Assembly (NCBI GenBank): GCA_023458615.1
Contig: JAEWYV010000073.1
Span: 1 to 8,244 of the forward strand
DNA: 8,244 nucleotides
Direction of reading: 5' to 3'
DNA from: Bacillota bacterium
Lineage (GTDB): Bacteria; Bacillota; Clostridia; Christensenellales; CAG-138
Part shown: positions 1 through 6,379 of the stretch, in pieces
Layout of the letters: each line of letters starts with the position of its first letter
How positions within the stretch are numbered: the first letter of the stretch is position 1
Notes under the pieces: model-generated
Told to the model about the DNA's origin: nothing
The model's database searches: none
What the model saw: the letters and a program-made list of their open reading frames with translations, nothing else
Program-made: the position numbers and the translations under genes

Positions 1-837
1 CCCAAGACCATCATCAACACCACCGCCGGACTGATCGCGATTCGTTACGGTCTTACCGGCGCGTGTTACTCCATCGTAACCGCCTGCGCCTCCGGCGCGG
101 ATGCCATCGGGCATGCGTACTATGCCGTGCGCGAAGGGCGCGCGGATGCGATGCTCGTCGGCGGGGCGGAATCCGTCATGAACGAGCTTGCCGTGCAGGG
201 GTTCCATCAGATGGGCGCGCTGACCGAGAGCGACGATTTAAACCGTGCGAGCATCCCCTTTGACCGTGAACGCTCCGGCTTTGTCATGGGCGAAGGCGCA
301 GCGTTTTTGCTGCTCGAAAGTGAGGAGAGCGTCAAGAAACGCGGGGCAAAGCCGCTTGGCGTTCTCGCGGGATATGCGCAGACCTGCGACGCGCACCACA
401 TCACCGCGCCCCAGCCGGAGGGCAAGCAGGCCGCCCGCGCAATGGCGGAGGCCATCCGTGACGCGGGCATTCGCAAGGAGGAGATTGGTTATATCAACGC
501 ACACGGAACGAGCACGCCGCTCAACGACGCAACCGAAAGCGCGGCAATCGAGTCCTGCTTTGGTGAACACGCGGGCAAACTGCTCGTGAGTTCCACCAAG
601 TCCATGACGGGGCATATGCTCGGCGCAGCGGGTGCGTTTGAGGCGGTGCTTTCCCTGCTCGCGCTCAACGAAGGCATCGCGCCGCCCACCATCGGGTTAA
701 GCGAGGAGGACGAGGTCTGCCGACTCAACTATGTCAAGGAAACCGCGCAACCGCTCAACAGCGACTATGCGCTGTCCAATTCGTTTGGCTTTGGCGGGCA
801 TAATAGCTGCCTTGTGCTCAAACGCGGCGGGAGGTAA
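1..837 (+). CDS. fabF: Beta-ketoacyl-ACP synthase II, C-terminal part (5'-truncated by window edge)
   Basis: This is the elongating condensing enzyme of type II fatty-acid synthesis. It is cytosolic and condenses malonyl-ACP with acyl-ACP. The frame is open from base 1 to the TAA at 835-837, giving 278 codons; about 134 N-terminal residues lie outside the window. The thiolase-fold catalytic set is complete. The nucleophile Cys sits in VTACASG (codon 29, bases 85-87), the first His in NAHGTSTP (codon 168), and Lys and the second His in STKSMTGH (codons 200 and 205). The spacings match E. coli FabF Cys163/His303/Lys335/His340 to within one residue. The C-terminal NSFGFGGHN motif is also present. 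fabZ follows after 8 bases, so this is the distal end of a fab operon. FabB is the main alternative, but the Firmicute-like context favours FabF. Confidence 0.96.
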   Translation, partial: PKTIINTTAGLIAIRYGLTGACYSIVTACASGADAIGHAYYAVREGRADAMLVGGAESVMNELAVQGFHQMGALTESDDLNRASIPFDRERSGFVMGEGAAFLLLESEESVKKRGAKPLGVLAGYAQTCDAHHITAPQPEGKQAARAMAEAIRDAGIRKEEIGYINAHGTSTPLNDATESAAIESCFGEHAGKLLVSSTKSMTGHMLGAAGAFEAVLSLLALNEGIAPPTIGLSEEDEVCRLNYVKETAQPLNSDYALSNSFGFGGHNSCLVLKRGGR

Positions 838-845
838 GAGCGGTC

Positions 846-1292
846 GTGGAGAGCTTTGGAATTGAACGCATCAAGCAGATTTTACCGCATCGCGAGCCGT
901 TTTTAATGGTGGATCGTGTGGATGAGCTGGTTCCCGGCGTGTCCGCCAAGGGCGTAAAAGCGGTCTCCGGAAACGAGTGGTACTTTCAGGGACACTTTGA
1001 AAAGACCAAGGTGATGCCTGGGGTGTTGATTGTCGAGGCGATGGCGCAGGCGGGCGGCATCGCGCTTTTAACGTTGGATGAAATGCGCGGCAAGCTCGCG
1101 TTTCTCGGCAAACTGTCGCAGGCACGGTTCTATGCGCCCGTCGTGCCGGGGGACTTGCTGGAGCTCGAATCCCGCATCGATTCGGTCAACGGCGCGGTCG
1201 GCATCGGCTCCGGCATTGTCAGTGTGCGCGGGAAAAAGGTTGCAAGCTGCGAGTTTGTATTCGCGATTAAGGACGAAGTTTTGCCTGAATAA
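846..1292 (+). CDS. fabZ: 3-hydroxyacyl-ACP dehydratase FabZ
   Basis: This enzyme dehydrates beta-hydroxyacyl-ACP to trans-2-enoyl-ACP in the fatty-acid elongation cycle, as a cytosolic hot-dog-fold oligomer. The 148-residue length is typical. The N-terminal ILPHREPFLMVDRV motif is diagnostic. The catalytic His50 lies in GHFEKTKVMPG and the catalytic Glu64 in EAMAQAGG. The family usually has Pro after GHF, and here it is Glu. The start is GTG at 846, preceded by GGGAGG at 829-834, which lies across the end of fabF; no better start exists before the conserved N-terminus. The gene is 8 bases from fabF and is followed by a terminator, so it is the last gene of the fab operon. In many Firmicutes accB lies between fabF and fabZ, with the other acc genes after fabZ; neither arrangement is present here. 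Confidence 0.96.
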   Translation: MESFGIERIKQILPHREPFLMVDRVDELVPGVSAKGVKAVSGNEWYFQGHFEKTKVMPGVLIVEAMAQAGGIALLTLDEMRGKLAFLGKLSQARFYAPVVPGDLLELESRIDSVNGAVGIGSGIVSVRGKKVASCEFVFAIKDEVLPE

Positions 1293-1308
1293 TCGAGAAT
1301 TGCATGAT

Positions 1309-1347
1309 AAGCCTCGAACAGACCTGTTCGAGGCTTTCACTATTTTA
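1309..1347 (+). terminator. Rho-independent terminator after fabZ
   Basis: GCCTCGAACAG (1311-1321) pairs perfectly with CTGTTCGAGGC (1324-1334), extended by two A-T pairs at the base (1309-1336). In practice the innermost pairs would open to give a loop of 4-6 bases. The stem is followed by a U-rich tail, TTTCACTATTTT. It lies 17 bases past the fabZ stop and ends the fab operon, separating it from the ATPase unit. The tail is interrupted, so some readthrough is possible. Confidence 0.85.
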
Positions 1348-1469
1348 AATGGTTTCCAGCAACACCCCGGATAAATTGTCAGGAATTATTCCCAAAAATC
1401 CAAATATGCCTCGTTAAAACAAACTATTTATATATGATTTTGTTCTCAAATCAGCGGTAGGAGCATACT

Positions 1470-1497
1470 TTTTTTGATATATGTCTGCATCAAAAAA
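1470..1497. repeat. 9-bp inverted repeat in the ATPase leader
   Basis: TTTTTTGAT (1470-1478) and ATCAAAAAA (1489-1497) are exact reverse complements separated by ten bases, ATATGTCTGC. It could be an operator for a dimeric regulator or an AT-rich RNA hairpin. It lies about 155 bases before the ATPase start codon. An AT-rich background makes a chance match possible. Confidence 0.5.
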
Positions 1498-1578
1498 TAG
1501 ATTGGATTTCCTACATAAAAAGAATATGATTGTGTATCGGTTCCAAGCGTATATCAAAGATGGGGGGAACGGAACGTC

Positions 1579-1653
1579 TGCAAACACTCGCGTCCATGCC
1601 AAATGGGGGAAGCACCCTGTTGACTGTAACGCAGCGGCGTGCATGCAAACACT
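1579..1653 (+). repeat. 10-bp direct repeat TGCAAACACT, second copy abutting the ATPase ATG
   Basis: TGCAAACACT occurs at 1579-1588 and again at 1644-1653, 65 bases apart. The second copy ends directly before the ATG at 1654, where a Shine-Dalgarno sequence would be expected but is not seen. This is an exact match seen by eye. A regulatory role is inference. Confidence 0.5.
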
Positions 1654-4479
1654 ATGGAAAATAAAACTGAAACATTGGATCCTCTGATACAATCGATTCA
1701 GAAACTGGCAGCCGAAGATGTCTGCCGGGAGATGAAATCAAGAGTGGGCGGATTAACCAGCGACGAGGTGCAGGACGCATGCCAGAAATACGGCAAGAAC
1801 GTCATCACCGAGAAGAAGGGGAAGCCGGTCATTCTCACTTTTTTGGGCAACTTCATCAGCCTCATGGCAATTCTGCTATGGATTGGCGGTATTATCGCGT
1901 TCTTTGCCGATATGGTAGAGCTTGCGGTTGCCATTTGGCTCGTCAACGTCATCAACGGCGTCTTCAGCTTCTGGCAGGAGTTCCGCGCAGGAAAGGCCAC
2001 CGAGGCTTTGCGCAACATGCTGCCCTCCTATGCGCGCGTCATTCGAAACGGCGCGGAGGATCGCATTCTTGCGGAAGACCTTGTGCCGGGCGATGTCATG
2101 CTACTTTCCGAGGGGGACAAGATCTCTGCCGATGCGCGCCTGATTGAAACCAGCGACTTTCAGGTGAACCAGAGCACGCTCACCGGCGAATCCAACCCCG
2201 TACGAAAAACATACGAGGCGGTGCTGCGCGAGGATCTCTCCCGCGCCGAGGTGCCAAACCTCGTGTTCGCAGGGACAAGTGTCGCCAGCGGCACGGCAAA
2301 GGCCGTTGTTGTCGCAACTGCGATGCAAACCGAGTTCGGCAAAATCGCAAAGCTCACACAGACGCTCAAGGAGGAGAAAAGCCCGCTTCAGAAGGAGCTT
2401 GACCGCGTGACCAAGCAGGTCTCCGCTATGGCGGTCAGCGCGGGTGTGCTGTTTTTCCTTGCGTCGGTCTTTCTCGTGCATGATCCTGTTGCCAAGAGCT
2501 TTATCTTTGCGTTGGGTATGATTGTCGCGTTTATTCCGGAAGGATTGCTGCCGACGGTTACTCTCGCGCTCGCGATGGCGGTGCAGCGTATGGTCAAAGA
2601 GCATGCACTGGTCAAGCGGCTCTCCGCGGTGGAGACACTCGGCTGCACCACCGTGATCTGCTCGGATAAAACAGGCACGCTCACGCAAAACGAGATGACG
2701 GTCAATAACCTTTGGCTGCCGGGCAGAGAGCTCACCGTAACGGGGCTTGGCTATGCGCCAAAGGGCGAGGTTTATCATGGCAATCAGAAAGTCACCGTTC
2801 GGGACGACGGCGATTTGCGGATGCTGCTCACCGCTGCTGCTCTCTGCAGCAACGCGCGCGTGGTGCCGCCGGAACCGGGATCGGATCGTTATACCGTACT
2901 GGGTGACCCGACGGAGGCCTGCCTCGGCGTGGTTGCCGAAAAGGCGGGGTTGAACTATGAGACGGTGTCCAGGAGTATGCCGCGCGTACGCGAGCTGCCG
3001 TTTGACAGCCGCAGAAAGCGCATGACCACCATTCACGCGCTGGAGGAACCCGTTCAGGGCGCGCGCCGCGTGGCCTATATCAAAGGCGCACCGAAAGAGG
3101 TGCTGGAATTGAGTAGCACCATGTCGGTCAACGGCGAAATAGTGCCGTTGACACAGGCGCAGCGGGACGAGATCATGGCGGAAAACGATCGTTATGCGAG
3201 AAACGGCCTTCGCGTTATCGCGGTTGCCTGCCGCTATTTAACGAAGGAAATGAATCTGCCTGCGTCGATGAGTGCCTATACGCCGGAACTCATCGAGCAG
3301 GAGATGACCTTCCTCGGCCTTACGGTCATGGCGGACCCGCCGCGACCGGAGGTTGCCGATGCGGTGAAGCTCTGCCACCGTGCGAATATCCGCATCATCA
3401 TGATCACGGGAGACTACGGCCTGACCGCCGAGAGTATCGCTAAGCGCATCGGCATTGTTCAGGGTGAGCACCCGCGCGTCGTCTCCGGCATGGAGCTGGA
3501 GGCACTCTCCGACGATGGACTGAAGGAAGCGCTCAAGGATGAGGTCATCTTTGCCCGCGTCGCGCCGGAACAGAAATATCGCGTGGTCTGCGCGCTCCAG
3601 GAGATGGGGCACGTGGTTGCTGTCACGGGCGACGGCGTAAACGATGCGCCCGCGCTCAAGAAGGCGGATATCGGCGTTGCGATGGGTATTTCGGGCACGG
3701 ATGTGGCGAAGGAAGCGGCGGATATGATCCTGACCGATGATAACTTTGCCTCCATCGTCCGCGCCATTGAAGAAGGGCGTGCGGTCTATAGCAATATCCG
3801 CAAGTTCATCCTCTACATCCTCAACAGCAACGTGCCGGAGGCGGTTCCCTCCGCGGCGTTCCTCTTCTCCAGAGGTGGAATTCCGCTCCCGCTGACGGTC
3901 ATGCAAATTCTCAGCATCGACCTTGGTACGGATATGATGCCTGCGCTCGGCCTTGGAACCGAGTTGCCGGAAAAGGGAATTATGGATCAGCCGCCGCGCT
4001 CCTTGAAGAGCCGGCTGCTCAATGGTAAACTGTTTGTAAAGGCATTCCTCTGGTACGGCATGATGGAGGGCGTCATCTGTATGGCAGCCTACTTCTACGC
4101 CAACTGGGTGCATGGCTGGCCGGGCGTGCCGCTTGCGGCGGAGGGGCTTGTCTATCGTCAGGCTACGACCATGACGCTGGCTTCTATCGTGTTCTGCCAG
4201 ATTGGCGCGGTGCTCAACTGTCGTACGGAGCGCGAGAGCGTCTTCTCCGTCGGCGTGTTTAGCAACAAGCGCGTATTGCTCGGCATCGCGGTAGAATTGG
4301 TGCTGATCTGTGCACTGAGCTATGTACCGTTCTTACAGGGTATCTTTAATACCGCGCCTCTTGCGTGGACGGATTGGGCGTTGCTGGTGATTCTGCCATT
4401 CCCGATTCTGTTGCTGGAAGAGCTCCGCAAATATCTCACCCGTTTGTCAAAAAAACGTAAAGGAGGGCGGTCGCTATGA
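1654..4479 (+). CDS. P2-type cation-transporting ATPase, Na,K-ATPase-like (type IIC-like)
   Basis: This is a 941-residue integral-membrane pump that couples ATP hydrolysis to cation transport through an aspartyl-phosphate. Motifs in order: TGES (177-180, actuator), PEGLL (295-299, M4), DKTGT with phosphorylated Asp338, KGAP (477-480, nucleotide binding), DPPR (561-564), TGD (585-587) and TGDGVND (658-664). About ten membrane helices are apparent, two pairs before the phosphorylation domain and six after. Membrane sequences resemble animal Na,K-ATPase more than SERCA: NSNVPE in M5 (Ser725, Asn726, Glu729) and IDLGTDMMPA in M6 (Asp756, Asp760), plus Glu296 in M4. These match the shared Na+/K+ site residues Glu327, Ser775, Asn776, Glu779, Asp804 and Asp808. 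Transport of Na+, K+ or both is inferred; Ca2+ or H+ cannot be excluded. An alternative GTG start at 1639 would add five residues; neither start has a clear Shine-Dalgarno sequence. The stop overlaps the next gene. Confidence 0.93.
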   Translation: MENKTETLDPLIQSIQKLAAEDVCREMKSRVGGLTSDEVQDACQKYGKNVITEKKGKPVILTFLGNFISLMAILLWIGGIIAFFADMVELAVAIWLVNVINGVFSFWQEFRAGKATEALRNMLPSYARVIRNGAEDRILAEDLVPGDVMLLSEGDKISADARLIETSDFQVNQSTLTGESNPVRKTYEAVLREDLSRAEVPNLVFAGTSVASGTAKAVVVATAMQTEFGKIAKLTQTLKEEKSPLQKELDRVTKQVSAMAVSAGVLFFLASVFLVHDPVAKSFIFALGMIVAFIPEGLLPTVTLALAMAVQRMVKEHALVKRLSAVETLGCTTVICSDKTGTLTQNEMTVNNLWLPGRELTVTGLGYAPKGEVYHGNQKVTVRDDGDLRMLLTAAALCSNARVVPPEPGSDRYTVLGDPTEACLGVVAEKAGLNYETVSRSMPRVRELPFDSRRKRMTTIHALEEPVQGARRVAYIKGAPKEVLELSSTMSVNGEIVPLTQAQRDEIMAENDRYARNGLRVIAVACRYLTKEMNLPASMSAYTPELIEQEMTFLGLTVMADPPRPEVADAVKLCHRANIRIIMITGDYGLTAESIAKRIGIVQGEHPRVVSGMELEALSDDGLKEALKDEVIFARVAPEQKYRVVCALQEMGHVVAVTGDGVNDAPALKKADIGVAMGISGTDVAKEAADMILTDDNFASIVRAIEEGRAVYSNIRKFILYILNSNVPEAVPSAAFLFSRGGIPLPLTVMQILSIDLGTDMMPALGLGTELPEKGIMDQPPRSLKSRLLNGKLFVKAFLWYGMMEGVICMAAYFYANWVHGWPGVPLAAEGLVYRQATTMTLASIVFCQIGAVLNCRTERESVFSVGVFSNKRVLLGIAVELVLICALSYVPFLQGIFNTAPLAWTDWALLVILPFPILLLEELRKYLTRLSKKRKGGRSL

Positions 4480-5126
4480 AGGTGATCGTTGTCGGCTGCG
4501 GCAAGATGGGGTCCGGCCTTGCGCTGGAGTTGGTTAAAAAGGGTCACACGGTGACGGTGGTTGGTGCTTCAGCGGAGGAGTTTGCGATCCTTGGAAAAGG
4601 CTTTAGGGGCGAAACCATCGTTGGCGTTGCGTTTGACAAGCAGATTCTCGAACAGGCTGGCATTGAGCGGACGGACGCGATTGTCGCCTGCACCAAGAGC
4701 GACGAAACAAACGCCCTCATCGGGCGCATCTCGCGCAACACCTATCGTGTGCCGCGCGTCATCAGCCGCCTGTACGACCCGCGCAAGGCGGAGATCTACC
4801 GTTCACTTGGCATACAGACCATCTCTGCGACGGAGTGGGGGGTGCGTCATGCGATTGAGCTTTTGAGCTATGATCAACTGGATGTGGTAACCGCACTTGG
4901 CAACGGCGGCGTGGATATCATCCGTGTGGAAACCTCGGAGATGCTCGTGGGCAAAAAGCTTGCAGACCTGACTGTGGTTGGAGAATTCCACGTGGTCGCC
5001 GTCAGTCGGCAGAATCAGACGTTTCTGCCCACACTTGGCACCCAACTGCAAAAGGGCGACGTGATCTATTGCTCCGTGCTCGGCACATCGGCTAAAAAGT
5101 TCAAGCATGTGCTTGGCCTTCTGTAA
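4476..5126 (+). CDS. TrkA/KtrA-like RCK-domain potassium transport regulator, first paralogue
   Basis: This is a 216-residue cytosolic protein with one RCK_N Rossmann domain (about 1-130) and one RCK_C domain (about 135-216), the size of KtrA rather than the double-length TrkA of E. coli. The nucleotide-binding loop is GCGKMGSG (7-14). The conserved KSDETN and VPRVISR segments of RCK_N are visible, and the RCK_C end has the usual GDVIYC turn. The second beta strand ends in VVGAS, so Gly30 stands where most RCK domains have an Asp or Glu that holds the nucleotide ribose. The ATG overlaps the ATPase stop (ATGA) and has a strong AAAGGAGGG site about nine bases upstream, so it is translationally coupled to the pump. 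In known systems such proteins form octameric rings that gate TrkH/KtrB; no such channel gene is in this window. Confidence 0.92.
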   Translation: MKVIVVGCGKMGSGLALELVKKGHTVTVVGASAEEFAILGKGFRGETIVGVAFDKQILEQAGIERTDAIVACTKSDETNALIGRISRNTYRVPRVISRLYDPRKAEIYRSLGIQTISATEWGVRHAIELLSYDQLDVVTALGNGGVDIIRVETSEMLVGKKLADLTVVGEFHVVAVSRQNQTFLPTLGTQLQKGDVIYCSVLGTSAKKFKHVLGLL

Positions 5127-5134
5127 GAGAGGGG
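5127..5134 (+). promoter_or_regulatory. Ribosome binding site that fixes the start of the second RCK gene
   Basis: GAGAGGGG directly touches an in-frame ATG at 5135, leaving no room for initiation there. It lies nine bases before the next in-frame ATG at 5144. The later start also gives an N-terminus (MKVIIIGGG) that aligns with the first paralogue (MKVIVVGCG). Both points favour 5144. Confidence 0.75.
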
Positions 5135-5143
5135 ATGAATCAA

Positions 5144-5803
5144 ATGAAAGTGATCATCATTGGCGGCGGTCAAACGGGCGCCTATATTGCAAACATACTG
5201 CTTGCGAATAAATGCGAAGTCACGGTGATTGAGAACCGTGAGCCGATTTACACCAAACTCAAACGGGAGATTCCTGAAAAGAATATTCTCTTTGGCAACG
5301 GAACCGACCCCAACATTCTGGAGCAGGCGGGCATTGACAAGGCAGATGTGCTTGCCGCCGTCACGGGTGCGGACGAGACGAACCTCGTCGCCGCAACCAT
5401 TGCGCGGTTTGAGTTCGATGTTCCCCGCGTGATTGCGCGCGTGAACAACCCGAAGAATGCCTGGTTGTTCAATGCGGGCATGGGTGTGGACGTTGCCATC
5501 AATCAGGCGGATCTGATGGCGCACCTCGTCGTAGAGGAGATGAATCAGGTTGCCATGCTCACGCTGATGAAGATCAGCCGTGGCACCTTCTCCATTGTAC
5601 AGTTCAAGGTCAGCGAAACAGCGGCTGCGGCGGGTAAGCATATCCGTGAGCTCTCCCTGCCGGAGCAGGCGGTGCTCATCGCGGTCTATCAGGGCGAAAA
5701 GACTCTGATTCCGCACGGAGAGACAAAGATTGGCGTTGGAGATATCGTGCTTGCCTTTGCGGACGAACCGTCCCAGCAACAGCTCAATTTGCTCTTTAAA
5801 TAA
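5144..5803 (+). CDS. TrkA/KtrA-like RCK-domain potassium transport regulator, second paralogue
   Basis: This 219-residue protein has the same plan as its upstream neighbour: RCK_N (about 1-130) with GGGQTG (7-12), then RCK_C (about 140-219) ending in a GDIVLAF turn. The second strand ends in VIENRE, so Glu30 keeps the acidic nucleotide-binding residue that the first paralogue lacks. Shared segments include ILEQAGI, DETN and VPRVI(S/A)R, so the two arose by duplication but have diverged well. The 17-base gap from the first paralogue and the shared terminator place it third in the ATPase unit. The likely role is to sense nucleotide (NAD(H), ATP/ADP) through RCK_N, and possibly c-di-AMP through RCK_C as in some Firmicute KtrA proteins, and to regulate cation transport. 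The partner, the adjacent pump or a distant TrkH/KtrB, cannot be told from sequence. An ATG at 5135 would add three residues. Confidence 0.92.
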   Translation: MKVIIIGGGQTGAYIANILLANKCEVTVIENREPIYTKLKREIPEKNILFGNGTDPNILEQAGIDKADVLAAVTGADETNLVAATIARFEFDVPRVIARVNNPKNAWLFNAGMGVDVAINQADLMAHLVVEEMNQVAMLTLMKISRGTFSIVQFKVSETAAAAGKHIRELSLPEQAVLIAVYQGEKTLIPHGETKIGVGDIVLAFADEPSQQQLNLLFK

Positions 5804-5818
5804 GCGCAACGCCTATAA

Positions 5819-5850
5819 AACAGCCCCGAACCAACCGGTTCGGGGCTGTT
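5819..5850. terminator. Bidirectional terminator between convergent operons
   Basis: AACAGCCCCGAACC (5819-5832) pairs perfectly with GGTTCGGGGCTGTT (5837-5850) around a four-base loop AACC, a 14-bp stem. On the plus strand it is followed by the T-rich GTTTGG. On the minus strand it is followed by TTTTATAGG. It sits in the 63-base gap between the stop codons of the second RCK gene and the hydrogenase protease gene, so it can serve both units. Confidence 0.9.
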
Positions 5851-5866
5851 GTTTGGTTGATGCAGA

Positions 5867-6379
5867 TTATTCGGGCTTGGCCTCCAGAGCCTGCAAGAGG
5901 ACGTCTGTTAGCAGCTTTACACCTTCTGTAACGCGCTCGGAGACGCCGATGCCCTGTTCTGTCGTTGCAGGTTGGATGCCGATGAGGCATGTCTGGCAGC
6001 CGCAGGCTAGCTTGAGATAGCTCAGCAGCATCGGCAACGGCAGCATATGCGTGGAAAACGACAAACCCGCCGCCCGCTCCTCCGGTAAAATTTGAATCGA
6101 TCCGGCGGGCAGTTCTAGAAACGCCGCGTCCACCACAACGATCAGCTCCGGCGAAAAGGTACGGATCAGGCCGGAGAAATTCTCCGGCGCGGGGCCGCCA
6201 TTGATCAGCAGCAACCGCTCATCCGCTTCGCCGACGGGAATTCCCGTTTGCGCGGAAAGCGCCTCAACCAGCATGAGCCCGGCGGCGTCGTCGCGGCAAA
6301 GCTCTGTGCCGACGCCAAGGATGCAGATTCGTTGGTTGCCAGCGAACGTTTCCGATAGGAATTGGGTCAGTTCACTCAC
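5867..6379 (-). CDS. hycI: [NiFe]-hydrogenase maturation endopeptidase, HycI family
   Basis: This 170-residue cytosolic protease of the HycI/HybD family removes the C-terminal tail of the hydrogenase large subunit after nickel insertion. Family signatures in order: ILGVGTELCRDDAAG near the N-terminus with Asp30/Asp31, VVVDAA with Asp84, and STHMLPLPML with His111. The acidic residue (Asp31), Asp84 and His111 correspond to the three nickel-binding residues known in HybD/HycI. The later IGIQP segment is also typical of HycI. The start is GTG at 6379, whose last two bases are shared with the TGA of the ferredoxin gene. No clear Shine-Dalgarno sequence precedes it, so translation is probably coupled to that gene. 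It is the last gene of the hydrogenase operon. The expected substrate is the large subunit encoded at 7699-8244, which carries a suitable tail. Confidence 0.92.
   Translation of the reverse strand: MSELTQFLSETFAGNQRICILGVGTELCRDDAAGLMLVEALSAQTGIPVGEADERLLLINGGPAPENFSGLIRTFSPELIVVVDAAFLELPAGSIQILPEERAAGLSFSTHMLPLPMLLSYLKLACGCQTCLIGIQPATTEQGIGVSERVTEGVKLLTDVLLQALEAKPE

Larger units (their letters stand above)
1348..1653 (+). promoter_or_regulatory. AT-rich gene-free leader upstream of the ATPase unit; promoter expected
   Basis: This roughly 300-base gap between the fabZ terminator and the ATPase start is clearly richer in A+T than the flanking genes, especially 1371-1560. A promoter must lie here because the upstream terminator closes the fab operon, but I cannot name a convincing -35/-10 pair. 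TATATG near 1431 and CATACT at 1464 are weak -10 candidates only. The region holds an inverted repeat at 1470-1497 and a 10-bp direct repeat ending at the ATPase start. It also has two similar G-rich runs: ATGGGGGGAAC at 1560-1570 and ATGGGGGAAGC at 1603-1613. Its length and local structure would allow a cis-acting RNA element, but I do not recognise a known riboswitch consensus. Confidence 0.45.

Noticed and set aside
1500..1650. c-di-AMP (ydaO/yuaA) or Mg2+ (M-box) riboswitch
   Set aside because: The G-rich runs prompted the idea, but the conserved blocks I know for these classes are not present in order. Covariance search would be needed to revive it.
1481..1687. 68-codon open frame in the leader, running over the ATPase start
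   Set aside because: No ribosome site at a suitable distance, the composition looks non-coding, it overlaps the pump gene by 34 bases, and it has no recognisable family. A leader peptide cannot be excluded but is not supported.
2101..3036. 311-codon open frame on the minus strand inside the ATPase gene
   Set aside because: It is antisense to the conserved ATPase motifs, rich in Arg/His, and lacks domain signals. It is a shadow caused by the codon bias of the pump gene.
3238..4113. 291-codon open frame on the minus strand inside the ATPase gene
   Set aside because: The same kind of shadow, opposite the hinge and M5-M7 region; no family features or ribosome site.
5066..5809. 247-codon minus-strand frame opposite the second RCK gene
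   Set aside because: It covers the RCK gene and mirrors its codons; the RCK protein has clear family motifs and this frame has none.
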